A DNA stretch of 64,000 nt, taken from the NCBI GenBank assembly GCA_043228905.1, contig JBHGNT010000003.1, positions 6,076,001 to 6,140,000 of the forward strand, written 5' to 3'. This document shows, piece after piece, positions 36,876 to 46,900 of the stretch. The notes beneath the pieces are model-generated. The model saw nothing but the letters and a program-made list of their open reading frames with translations. It was not told the DNA's origin and searched no databases. Made by a program: the position numbers and the translations under genes. This stretch comes from Azolla caroliniana (taxonomy: Eukaryota > Polypodiophyta). Each line of letters opens with the position of its first letter. Within the stretch, counting starts at the first letter, position 1.

Positions 36876-39800
36876 AAATAAACTAGAAAAACGTTTTTAT
36901 ATTATTTAATATTTTCTAATTGTTGTTAAAGTTGTACAGCCTCGTTTTCTAATTGTAGTTTGAATGGGATCCTTGGATAATATTCCCACTCAGCATTAAA
37001 TAGGTATTTATGAGGCCATGACTTAGCTATCACATCAGCATTTAAAGCTCTTCTTCTAGGAGCATATTCTCTGTATCTTGAATAGCACCATCGATAGCAC
37101 TTCCCGCACTCCAGAGATCTCTCTATTTGGATCAACCTATGCTAGAGATCTTTCAAAGAAAAAAATTCAATCTACCAAACAAATAATGAGATTCTTTAGC
37201 CACATTTTATTTTTATTTACTTTTTTAGATTTATTTAGGTTTCTTTTTAGAGACAAGACAACATTTTAAGATGTAATATCTAATTTGGTGTTATTGGACA
37301 TTTTGGCCTCTTAAAGATGTTAATATATCTTTCTTTCTGGGATGACACCAAATAATCAATTGGGCTTGCCCCCTCTTGGGGTTCCTGACCTGTGTGGTGT
37401 TGGTTGTGACAGTCAGAACAAACTTTGCAAGCAGAGTAATTAAGTGCCTTTTTTAAAGTTTCTTTATAATTACCGAGATGCTCATTGCTATCAGGTCTTT
37501 GAGGAACTTTATCTACATAATAAAAACCTCTAAAACATCTGTTGTCCTTAAGACAACAAAGAGACAATATGTACTTCATAGATCTTCCTAATGTCTACAG
37601 AGTACCCTCATTCCATATTCCAACTGATAAATAAGCCTTGTTTCCTGCATATAGGACACCCTTTCTAAGAGAGACTACTGATGACACAAAAGAACATATA
37701 TCATAAAACAACCTAAGATTCCAATGGAATAAACAATTAAGAAAACAAAATAAAATGAAAAACCTTCTATTTGGGTCTAGTAGAGGAAGAAGTTCCAATG
37801 CCAATTCATTATCGTTCTTGCTTCTAAAAGAGGAGAATATATCTGCGGCTTGAGCATCTCGTTTTAGAGCAAGCCCTTTAAGCAAGTTTGCTTGCCCTGT
37901 ATTAATAGCACCTGTTAAAACCATTGAGTCCAGCCGTACAAGCATATCACTAAAAATAGGAATCAGCTCTATAGTTGTTCCAGAATAGTGTTTCCTCCCG
38001 TTGTCATAACCTATTAAACACCATGAAAATCAGTAGTCTGTTAGCCTGTTCACTGAATTCTTAAAGATAAATGTAAGAAATTTAAAAAAAAAAACAGATT
38101 AACTGTATCTGTCTGAAGTATTTTAATCCAGGTTTGGCAATATGCAAAACAAAGCATGTTTGCTAGTACTGTATCAGACAAAGTACAAGATCTACTAAAT
38201 CTCAAGCAACAGGATCTTGTGACAAAGTACAAGATCTACTTATTTTAGTGCACTATCTATTATCACTTCAATAAATCCAAAATAGCTGAATGGGCACTTT
38301 ATAGGCTGTTCATCCAGATGAGATTTGATCTATGTTCCTATCTCAAACAAATCTCTCATAAATAAACTTGTCATTCAGTTGTAAATGCTAGAGAAAAAGG
38401 CAAGAGATGCATTAGGAGTATCAGATTGAAACAACAGCAAGGGCAAAGGTGGGATATTATTTTGGCATCATTCACAACCAATAGGAACTTCATTTGAATT
38501 TAGGGGTCTCTCTTATGAATTGCAATATGTGAAGGTATACCACGATGATCAATTATGTTTCATCATGAACAATATCGCTATCTGATTCTAATTGATGTAA
38601 AATGAGCTTGTTTATCCAATCATGATATGTGTCCTCAGGAAGATCCACAATAAAATCCACGAGATATTTTCCCATGGCCAGTCAAGAATTGCTGATGGTT
38701 ATATCAAATGGGATGTGTCCTGCCATTGTTCATCCACTTTTGACATATAAGCATGCACACATAAAAATGTCCACGTCACATCTTAGTGAAGACCAATAAA
38801 ATAATGGCAAAACTACCTTCAATGTTGCATTAAACCCTCAATATCCAAGTGCGTGAATATCAATAATCCAATAATCATCCTATTCTGCAAAGGTTTAGTA
38901 GCACATTTGCCAGCAGGTATTAATACATACAAAAGAAACTGATGTAGTACACTTTGGCCTATCTCACAACACTTAAATAGGGGAAGGGAAGCAATTCAAG
39001 AGGCAATCAGCACACACACATTCACGAGTAGGAATGTGCTATATAATCTTAAGAGATAGAAAGATTACTACCATTATTATTTTTACTACCATCTGACTTG
39101 GATGCTTCCAAACTTCTCTGCCATACATCACGTTCAGTTGCCACTGCTTCAATTTCAGCTTCTAATAAGTTTGCCCTTGCTAGTAAAGCCTCCTTCTCTC
39201 TTTCAACTTTCTGGAGATTATCAATTGCAGCTACACGTTGCTTGTTCAAAAATAACATATCTATAAGATAAAACAAATATTTAGACCAGGAATTTAAGGC
39301 CAATTTAGAGCTATAAAAATACATCAATGAGTCTGAATCCAACTCCAAATCAGCTAGTAAAACTACAGCAGAAGTGAATCATATACGAATGCAGCAATCC
39401 AATACATAAATGCTTGAGTTGACTTATCAGTTGAAACCATACCAAACGTAATATACATATAAGGAATCTCATCAAATACTATGGAAAGGGACATTATAGC
39501 TTAAATGTGGGACCAAATTGCATAGGACATTAATTAGCTGAAATCCCTCTCTTTCAGTATCTCTCATTTCTGTATCTCTTCCAGCAGAACTATGTTTCTT
39601 CAGCTCGAGGATTCATGGATTCACATTGCATTGACATAGCAGCACAATTTTCTAACGTTTTCACAAAACTACATAATTTTCTGGGGTATCTGGGTTGTTT
39701 TTCAGAATATATATCAATGGAATTAATTGTTCCTACTTCAAATCAAATTCAAAACTGAAGCTGGAATCGAGACTTGCTTTGTTGGATATCATTGAAGAGC

Positions 39801-41467
39801 TTCATCACATCATTTGAGTTAGTTAAGTCTGCTTTCTCCTGAAAATGTCATGCATTGTCCACTGAGATGTCAAGTTCATTCATCAATTCATTTAGCTAGT
39901 CAAGTTCACTACCATTTGACCCAGCTCTAGCGCGTCAGCTGCATTTTCTGCACTCCTGTAAAATATAAATAATTCTTCACATCCTAGCTCAGAAAAAAAT
40001 CTACGCAATACTCTCTACACATGCCCAGATATCATATACTAGACCAAAGTACCAAACAATTGAAATTAGTAACATGCGCTTTTAAGTTACAGTATGAAAA
40101 GTTTAGGATATCAAAGTCTAAATAAGCAAATGAAGATTATGTGGAACTATTCACTCTTTACTATATTTGGAGCATTTCAATAGTCCCATTTATGACGACC
40201 ATGTTTCTTTCTTTTTACCATAGAATTGTTGATGTTTCTGGTGACTAGGAGCCTACAAAATATCGTAATGATAACCGTACTCCCAAACTATAATGAAATT
40301 TCCAGGAAGACAAGCAGTATGTTGTAACCTCTATTTGGTTTGAAAAATGCTATGATGTAGCATATGCAAAGTTATTCATGGTTGTGAAAGAAAGTTATTT
40401 CCTTTGAAAGGTCATGATTGAGAACTATGACATACTTCAGATGAATTGATGATCCACCAGCTCCCTCATCTCCACCATTGCTGCAGTAGGACAAATTAAA
40501 TCTTAATTCTATGATACAAAAGTTAAGGTAAGGTGTATTACATCGAGATTGTGGAAGTACAGTATGAAGGAATCTAAATTTTCATACCCAATGATTAATG
40601 GAAAGCTAACAAAGATATTGGCAAAAGGATCAAGACTCTAAAAATAAACCAAAATCATTCCAAAAGGGTTGAGACTCTAAAACTAAACCAAAACCATTTC
40701 CAAAAAGATCAAGTTTCTAAATTTTAAACCAAAGCTATTTGTAAAAGGATTGAGACTACAAACCTGAACTGAAAGCATTTCCAAAAGTATCGAGGCTTCT
40801 AAAACTATATCAAAGGATTGAACTTTCTCAGATAATATATGTGAAAATCGTAGAACTGGGAAGAGATGCTATCTTAATTTACCTTGACAAGAATCTATAG
40901 TAAACCAATACAATTCCGAGAGGATCAAGAATCCACAACTGATTAAGAAAAGAACGAACTGGACTCACAGTATTGTTCAGAAAGTACATTGAGTTACCTT
41001 CATTTCTTGAAGGATCAAGAATTTAGAAGGAGACCAAAAAAACGAACTCAGCTCATAGTATCACTCAAAAAATGCATTGCTTCACCTTCGGTTCCAAGAA
41101 GATTGAAACACCAAAACTAATCGAGCAAAGAAGGAATTGAACTCTCATTATTACACAGAATAACGAGTTGATTTATCATCGTTCCCGGGAAGATAAAGAA
41201 TCCAAAACTTATGGAGCTAAACAAAAAAATACAAAAACTCGCAGAATGTAACAGGAAGCGTATGCAAGAAAACCTATAAATGCCGAAACGATGGTGTATA
41301 CAGATTTACCTTGACGAAGAAGTAGAAGGAGCAGCTGAAAGACATAGGCATGGAGAGCGTCGAAGGGGATGGGAGATCCTCCTGCTATAGAAAGAGACGA
41401 TGAAGTTAGGGTTAAGTCCGGGGCGGCTCGGAGTCAGGGAAGGAGAGCAGGAAACCATCGTCGCCAT
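23817..41467 (-). CDS. Starch synthase IV/V-like protein with degenerate catalytic motifs (SS5-type), 20 exons, 727 aa
   Basis: Exons, 5' to 3': 41467-41310, 40480-40436, 39955-39913, 39838-39778, 39260-39090, 38010-37764, 35825-35691, 35614-35510, 35422-35324, 33973-33844, 29111-29061, 28974-28864, 28786-28683, 28584-28416, 27836-27750, 27609-27550, 24497-24393, 24297-24230, 24128-24014, 23936-23817 (stop TAA). They sum to 2184 nt, one open frame. Residues 1-52 are Ser/Arg-rich, fitting a plastid transit peptide. A coiled coil with FLNKQRVAAIDNL matches the SS4 LLNQARV region. The GT5 part has GLHITHICTELNP (244-256), VILPKY, FIEPLHP, DVLHLHNWQTAIVAP (375-389) and RNGID (494-498). The KXGGL site reads ECGKL (259-263). 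TRLVPQKG, FEPCGL and KTGGL are replaced or absent. Active SS4 is about 1000 aa and keeps these motifs, so this looks like non-catalytic SS5, a granule-initiation factor in Arabidopsis. The donor of exon 18 (24230) was set by phase. Confidence 0.88.
25650..26110 (-). mobile_element. Ty1/copia reverse-transcriptase remnant in intron 16
   Basis: Minus-strand frames read WLHGDIEEN, then GKECLVCKLNRVSMGPK, WYKKFDAFILSHGFK and LYVYVMLIAGK (YVDD changed to YVYV). After a stop comes FAMKDLGLAENIF and a decayed end. The motif order is that of copia RT. No LTRs or complete frame remain, so it is an old fragment inside the intron. Confidence 0.8.
26440..26700 (-). mobile_element. Decayed LINE fragment (pre-RT region) in intron 16
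   Basis: The minus frame 26698-26447 ends DHDGLIGEYFIYVHDKLRPFLAYIFTRAM and WTEHTIVPIL. This resembles the stretch ahead of the RT core in many LINEs (W..TIVPI.K) and the HAWINGMFNHAL / WTTDWIKPLHKGGD stretch of the LINE at 48.8-50.2 kb. Part of it also matches 31740-31860. Confidence 0.5.
28030..28320. repeat. Dispersed repeat shared with 36255-36660
   Basis: Shared strings in the same order include 'cacactttttacacacat' / 'cacactttttgcacacat', 'gttagagatt.aggtag', 'agatatgcac', 'tctgaagaaca' or 'tttgaagaaca', 'gctgttttt.atgaaata', 'gcctctttaagcaa' / 'tcctctttaagcaa' and 'ggaatatgagga'. Both copies lie in introns of the starch-synthase-like gene. The element type is unknown. Confidence 0.7.
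28683..28974 (-). other. GC-AG intron 12 of the starch-synthase-like gene (28787-28863)
   Basis: Exon 12 ends SLVNILK at AAG|GCAAGA and exon 13 starts GGVVYANK after 'atctgcag', both in phase 0. This aligns with VNPVK-GAIIFSN in SS4. A tempting downstream GTGAGT near 28837 would break the frame. Confidence 0.7.
30735..30816 (+). repeat. SINE-like 3' end with hairpin and (TTTC)n tail
   Basis: An AGGCCA-TTT-TGGCCT hairpin at 30759-30773 is followed by 'cttaaaagatgttaatatat' and (cttt)n. Related copies are at 34200-34310 (reverse), 36755-36876 and 37235-37338. A hairpin plus a short-unit tail is typical of the 3' end of a non-LTR retroelement. I see no Pol III promoter head. Confidence 0.55.
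31500..31860 (-). mobile_element. LINE relic, probable endonuclease-region fragment, in intron 10
   Basis: On the minus strand 31740-31860 matches part of the LINE relic at 26630-26700 ('cagctgtcttctctataataatgac' region). Three broken frames give pieces such as FIYGYKEP and WELVCHLQ, resembling a LINE endonuclease. The rest of intron 10 (29112-33843) shows no gene. Confidence 0.35.
34200..34310 (-). repeat. SINE-like 3' end (reverse copy)
   Basis: On the minus strand it reads 'gatgtaatctcttgtttggt', 'cttacaaagccattttggcc', 'tcttaaaagacaacaatata' and a (tttc)n tail. It is the same 3' module as 36755-36876, with a partly decayed stem (34253-34267). Confidence 0.55.
36255..36660. repeat. Second copy of the dispersed intronic repeat, expanded by 51-bp units
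   Basis: It corresponds to 28030-28320 but carries a 51-bp tandem array at 36394-36444, 36445-36495 and 36496-36546, sharing 'catgcctttagaagaaagag' and 'ttttctaat'. The other copy has a single equivalent segment. Confidence 0.75.
36755..36876 (+). repeat. SINE-like 3' end with hairpin and (TTTC)n tail
   Basis: This is the best-preserved copy: 'agacaagacaacacttaaga', 'tgtaatctcttatttggtct', the perfect hairpin AGGCCA-TTT-TGGCCT at 36807-36821, 'cttaaaagacattaatatat', then about nine CTTT units. Confidence 0.6.
37235..37338 (+). repeat. SINE-like 3' end, diverged copy
   Basis: It has 'agagacaagacaaca', 'ttaagatgtaatatct', 'ggacattttggcctc' (decayed stem, 37295-37309), 'ttaaagatgttaatatat' and a short (cttt)n tail. 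It lies some 350 bp from the previous copy. Confidence 0.5.
39090..39838 (-). other. GC-AG intron 4 of the starch-synthase-like gene (39261-39777)
   Basis: Exon 4 must end in phase 1 to join the AT-ATG start of exon 5. The only site doing so is CAACAAA|GCAAGT, a GC donor with the strong GCAAGT consensus. The nearby GT gives phase 2 and leads to an early stop. The resulting join IQQN-MLFLN aligns with AEKNILLLN of SS4. The acceptor is 'cttatag'. Confidence 0.7.
40590..41265. repeat. Degenerate tandem repeats filling intron 1 of the starch-synthase-like gene
   Basis: At 40600-40830 a ~43-bp unit recurs ('aaaaggatcaagactctaaa', 'accaaaaccatttcc'). From 40880 to 41265 a ~90-110-bp unit recurs about four times, containing 'ttaccttcatt' or 'tcaccttcggt', 'gaagga.caagaat' and 'aaaac.a..gag.aaag'. 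Each longer unit carries a reverse 'ttacct', which on the gene strand is an AGGTAA donor-like site. Confidence 0.6.
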
Positions 41468-41547
41468 CGCCGCCTCTCGCGAAGAAAAGCTACCTCCACA
41501 GTCACTACCTCCCTTCCTATCTCTATCATCAGTCAGTAATTAGTTAT

Positions 41548-41860
41548 TTCACATAAATGCCCCCCCTCATGTTTTGGTTATTTCACATCAATGCCCCCCC
41601 CTAAAGTTTTAATTATTTCAGAACAAATGCCCTTAGTCTCAAGGCATGCCCTTTTTTGCCCTTTGTATATGTTGCTCTGATCTAGCGCAATGGTGGGTCG
41701 TCACGTGGTTCCATTAGTAATAATAATAATAATTTGTATACTTTCACAACAAATGCCCCTATGTCTCAAGGCCTGCCTTTTTTTTTGCCTTGTGTATATG
41801 TTGCTCTGATCTAGCACCAATGGTGGGTTGTCTGTCGCTTGGTCCCCTAAGTAATAAAAA
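41548..41860. repeat. Tandem duplication (125-bp unit) upstream of the starch-synthase-like gene
   Basis: Units start at 41623 and 41748 with 'acaaatgccc' and share 'tctcaaggc', 'tatatgttgctctgatctag' and 'caatggtgggt'. A smaller duplication, 'atttcacat.aatgcccccc', is at 41548 and 41578. It lies 80-390 bp upstream of the ATG, in the putative promoter. Confidence 0.8.
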
Positions 41861-42112
41861 ACTCGTTGACTCTATGTGAGATCGAGGTCATCCAGGACTT
41901 CATGTTGTGTTTGAGAGACCATGATGAGGGCGCGTGTGTTGCTATGGTGCGCGATCATGTGTCATCCTATCATCGTTGTATATACTATGTGAGATCAAGT
42001 CATCTTGGATTTCTCTCGTCCATGTTGTCTTTGAGCAAATAACATTGTCGTCACTTCATCCTTGGTTAGTCGTAGAAATATAGATAGATAGATCTCTTCA
42101 TCTTTGGTTAGT

Positions 42113-42180
<68 letters not shown>
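42113..42180. repeat. Microsatellite (TA)n then (GA)n
   Basis: A run of TA (42113-42155, one interruption) continues directly into GA (42156-42180). It abuts the 3' tail of the minus-strand LINE. Confidence 0.9.
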
Positions 42181-42184
42181 TTAT

Positions 42185-43510
42185 ATTATATTATATTATT
42201 GTCTTTGGAGGTCAAATATGACCTATGAGACCAAAAATATTACATTTCACGTGATACGTGTGAAAGTGAGTAGCGACTCTCGATGTTAAAGACCTTTACC
42301 AATGAACGTTGCAATTGAGAGTGCACGTTGTGGTTGTGAGAGAAATTCCTGCAATGATTGGGCTTGGTCAAAGATGTGTGGGAAGCATGGATGAATATGA
42401 TCAAAGGTAGAGCATTATACCAAAATGTGATACTTTGACTCTCGAACTTGTTTAGGGCAAAGTGTGCATAGTCGAGCACTCTCATCACTTGTGCCCCAAT
42501 GCCCCATCTCACATTGCAATGCATGTGAGCTACGTCACATGGAAGCAATGGTTTTAATGGAAGTCAATGGAATGGGCTCTAACACATATCGATGTGTATA
42601 GTTTCCTCGTTCCGCGAAGAATATGGTTTTGTAGTTAGGTGCAACATGTGTAGTGTAATGTGTGAAGCATGAGCCTCCACATTTTTCCCATGTCATGATA
42701 CATTCGTGTTGCAAAAAGGCCTCATTTACAGAGGAATCTAGTGATGCATCATGAAGCAAATGTGTTGCATCCCATCTATCAAACCACTTTTTCATATATT
42801 GCATCCAACTAGAACACAAAAAATTGTTTTTACGCGTCTTTTGGATCTTTTTGCTTGCTTCCCATGCGATTATAGGAAGTCAAAGTGAGGAGCTTTTTTG
42901 AACCTTAAGCATGTATTCAACAACCCTTTCCATGGCCATGATCTCAATGGGAAGTGATCCTGTTGCAAGGAGGAGGAGGATATGTGGCGTTTGTTTCTTA
43001 ACTTGTAGAAACTTTGTAAGAAAATGTTTTGGACATTTTTAAACTCTTTCGAAGTAGATTTAAGAACGCTACCATCCCATAGAGAAGCACCAGTGTCACC
43101 AAAGTGTTGAAAAGGTATTTCTTGAGGACCCAACAGTTAATATCTCCATGATTGCATGTGTTCTCCAATGCATAATATGCTCACTTTCCCACCTCTAAGT
43201 AGTGTGTAGCACATTCATTCCATCTATGATTTGAAGGAACTTCAAGGCCATGATTTTAAGCTTTCCACACATTCAAGTGGCTCATTATTGCACATAATGC
43301 ATGACTTATCTCTTTTTTGGCTCTTCACAAGCATAATCTTTGTTTTAGAGCTATTAACACTTAATTTCATATGCATGCAAATTTTTTCCAATACTTTCAT
43401 AAACTTTTGTGTATCATCTGCATATAGCAAAAGAATAATGACAACATTCCCTATTGCAACTTCTTAAACACCTTCTTCCTTTACAAACTTGGGAATAATT
43501 TCTTCCAATT
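42185..43510 (-). mobile_element. 3' half of a minus-strand LINE (RT motif C to the end)
   Basis: The minus strand reads DELEEIIPKFVKEEG across the gypsy insertion, then LLLYADDTQKFMKVLEKICMH (RT catalytic YADD), LSVNSSKTKIM, a decayed connection, WMQYMKKWFDRW and a terminal RLCTLC...KYHILVYC-like zinc motif. The 3' end is a hairpin AGGTCA-TATT-TGACCT (42209-42224), then an (ATA)n-like tail at 42181-42200. There are several stops. The 5' half is at 48802-50255. Confidence 0.75.
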
Positions 43511-43864
43511 TGTCACGGATCATAAGCTCAAGAGATAAGCAAGAAGATAACCAAATGGACAAGCAAGAAGATAGTATTAAAGGAAAGACTCCATAACTGG
43601 TGTTGTTCACCTTGAATTCCTTCAAGGTGATCTCCTCTATTTATACTACATGGCATGCATACTTGTTGCACGCATGTGAATCTACAATAGAGCATGTAGG
43701 TATGCATGCATGTGCCAAGTGTAAATACTACAAGGGAGCAACTATGCACATGATGCTAGCAAAATAATAAGGATCAATTACATACATAACTATATACTAG
43801 TTATCTTGGTTAACTCATAATACTAGATTATAACTATGTCATGTCAAGAGTTCGAATCTTGACA
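43511..43864 (-). repeat. 3' LTR of the nested gypsy element
   Basis: TGTCA at 43511 to TGACA at 43864. On the minus strand the polypurine tract ggaggggggataa immediately precedes it. Its end contains a near-palindrome, GTCAAGA-GTTCGAA-TCTTGAC. Confidence 0.93.
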
Positions 43865-43917
43865 TTATCCCCCCTCCTACGCCGCCTTCCCAAATCGGCC
43901 GCTGGTTTGTGGGGATA

Positions 43918-46900
43918 TCAGTGATGAAAATCTTGGACGACCTCTGGGGCATTTTGTAAATTTGTTGATGGTTCCCACGTGGCCTCAGACATGGGGTAAC
44001 CCCTCCATAGGACGAGGTATTGCAAGTGTCGACGGTGCCAACGTGAGTCAAGGATTTGGTCGACCTCGTATTCCTCCCCTGTCGTCAATTGCACAGGTGG
44101 TGGTGGTGGGGCCTGACATCCTGGGAGTTGTGAAGCATAATGGGGTTCGAGGAGGGAGACATGAAAAACATCGTGAATCCGGAAGTGGTATGGAAGGGCG
44201 AGCCGGAAGGCGACGGGATTGATGCACTCGATGATACAGAATGGTCCCAACTTCTTGTAATCAAGTTTCACACATGGACGAGTAGTAGAGATGTGTCGAC
44301 GTAACAACCAGACCATGTCTCCAACGACAAAGTGTGGAGTGGAAGATCGATGGCGATCAGCCTGCTTCTTGTATCATTCACTAGCAAGACTAAGCTCCAA
44401 GGATAAATCATGATGTAGTTCTTCCAAAATGCGGGCGCGATCCTCCGCCGAAGGGTTCACGGAAGTGGTAGGAAGGGAAATGTTGAAGCGAGGATGTAAA
44501 CCATAGTTGGCAAAGAAGGGAGTGACGCCAGTTGATGCATGGAGAGAATTATTGTAGGAGAATTCCGCGAGCGAAAGTAAGTTGACCCAATCATCTTGTT
44601 GGTAACTAACCGAGCACCGAAGATACTGCTCAAGGATTTGGTTGACACGCTCCGTTTGCCCGTCAGTTTGGGGGTGATAAGCGGAGGACAACTTGACAGA
44701 GATGCCTAAAGTTTGTAGCAGGCGCTGCTAGAAGTGAGAGACAACTAGGGTCCGTGATCCGAGATGACATCATCGGGGAGTCCATGCAAGCGTACCACAT
44801 TGTTGAGTAGTAGATGCACCATTCCTTCTCTGAAAATGGTTTTGGAACATGGAGTGAAGTGACCCATCTTCGTAAACCGATCAACAACGACCAACACCGA
44901 GTCATATCTATTGACCAATGGTAGATCTGTTATCATGTCCATAGAGATAGAGGCCCAAGGATGATGAGGACATGGAAGCGGCTGTAGTAAGCCGTATGGC
45001 CGATGATGAATGGCTTTGGAGCGAGCACAAACCTCACAACTCTTTATGTATTCTTTGACCAACTTCCATGGTTCTGGCCACCAATACCCCCGAGAGATTA
45101 GCTCGAGGGTTTTCGCGACCCCGAAATGACTTGCAAGTGGGTCATCGTGGCATTCCCGCAACACCCGGGTGCGACATGGCCCCTCCGGGACGTATAAGAG
45201 ATGATCTCGGAACAACAAACCCTCTTGTATGGTGAAGGTGTCAAGATCCTTCCTTTTGGTCGCCTTGGAGGGGTTTTGCAAACTATCTCGAATCTCGTTG
45301 GCGAACGCATCGGTCTTGGATGCATCAGTGATTTGTTGGAGTAAAGAATCATCCTGCAACATACAAGTGGCAAAAAGATGCAATAGGTCGGGTTTCAACA
45401 AACGTCTAGATTGTTGAGCATAAGCAGCATCCCCAAGGAGGAGTGCAAGGTCAGCTCAGCGAGAAAGGGCATCAGCCTTCCCATGTTGGCAACCAAGTCG
45501 AAATACGATCTCAAAATCATAGTCGGCGAGAAATGTCGACCAACGGGCCTGCCTTCGATTCAAAGTACGAGTGGTGGAAAAATAAACTAAATTTTTATGA
45601 TCGGTCACTACATGGACACGATGTTGTGTGCCGGCCAAGTAGGGTCGCCATTCTTCAAAGGCAGCAATGATAGCAGCAAGCTCCTTGTCGTAAATGGGAT
45701 AATTGATTTCGGATGCCGTAAATTTTTGGGAATAGTAAGCCACTGGGTGCATTAGGTTGTTGTCATCTGCCCGGGATAAGATGGCGCCAATGGCAAAGTC
45801 AGAGGCATCAGTTTCGACTTGGAAGGGTTTTGTGGGGTCGGCATGTAGTAGCACCGGGGTAGTGATGAATGCGTGTTTGAGTGAGTCGAACGCATTTTGC
45901 GCCTCCGAGGTCCATAAAAATGGATTGCCTTTATGGGTGAGAGCGATAAGAGGTTGTGCTAGGGTGGAAAACCCCTTGATGAAGCGACAGAAAAAATTCG
46001 CAAAGCCGAGGAAGGATTACACATCTTTAAGTCGCCTTGGAGTCGCCCACGCTTGAATGACAGAGACCTTCTTCATATCCATGGTGATGCCAGTGGGCGA
46101 GATGATGTAGCCCAGAAATTCGATCGAGATACGGTCGAACTTGCATTTCTCGCCTTTAGCATAAAGGCCATGCTCGCGAAGTTTGGCAAGAACTAATCGG
46201 ACTTGGCGAGTGTGCTCTTCCATGTTTGGCGAGAAAATGAGAATATCATTGAGGTAAATGACAACAAAAAGATCAAGATATTCCCGGAATATATCGTTCA
46301 TCATATGTTGAAAAATTGTGGGAGCATTAGTAAGACCAAAAGGCATTACCTTGTATTCGAAATGCCCATACCATGTTCGAAATGCGGTTTTCCATTCATC
46401 CCCCGGCTTGATGCGTACTAGATTGTACGCTCCACGCAGATCAACTTTGGAGAAGACACGCGCAACTCAAAGCCGATCAAGGAGTTCGGGGATCAGAGGT
46501 AGTGGATAGCGGTTGCGCACAGAGAGTTCGTTGAGACCTCGGTAGTCGACGCATAAGCGTAGAGAGCCGTCCTTCTTCTTCACAAATAAAATGGGGGCCC
46601 CGGCTGGTGACTTAGAAGGTTGAATAAATCCTTTCTCGAGGTTCTCATCGAGATACACACGAAGGGCCTTCAACTCTGGTGCAGACAACGCATATAGAGG
46701 ACCAAAGGGTGGACACGCACCTTCTTGAAGATCAATCGGACAATCGTAGAGCCGGTGTTCAAGCAAACGATCAGCATTACATTTTTCAAATACGTCGGAG
46801 AAGTGTTGGTATTTTTCGGGTATAACATGGAGTGTGTTAGAAATGGCGCCACAAACAAACCCATCCTGGACCGATGATGGGGTAGTCAATTCGGAGTCGA

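Noticed and set aside
36926-37135. Possible extra starch-synthase exon (70-codon minus frame)
   Set aside because: The exons at 37764-38010 and 35691-35825 join in phase and match SS4 without it. None of its frames aligns and no usable donor follows.
39072-39090. Alternative donor for exon 5, 18 bp downstream
   Set aside because: It keeps the phase but adds a Ser-Lys-Asn-rich insert. I chose the first site, though both could be used.
43840-43864. tRNA-like GTTCGAATC in the LTR end
   Set aside because: It is part of a near-palindrome at the LTR terminus, with no A box or tRNA cloverleaf around it.
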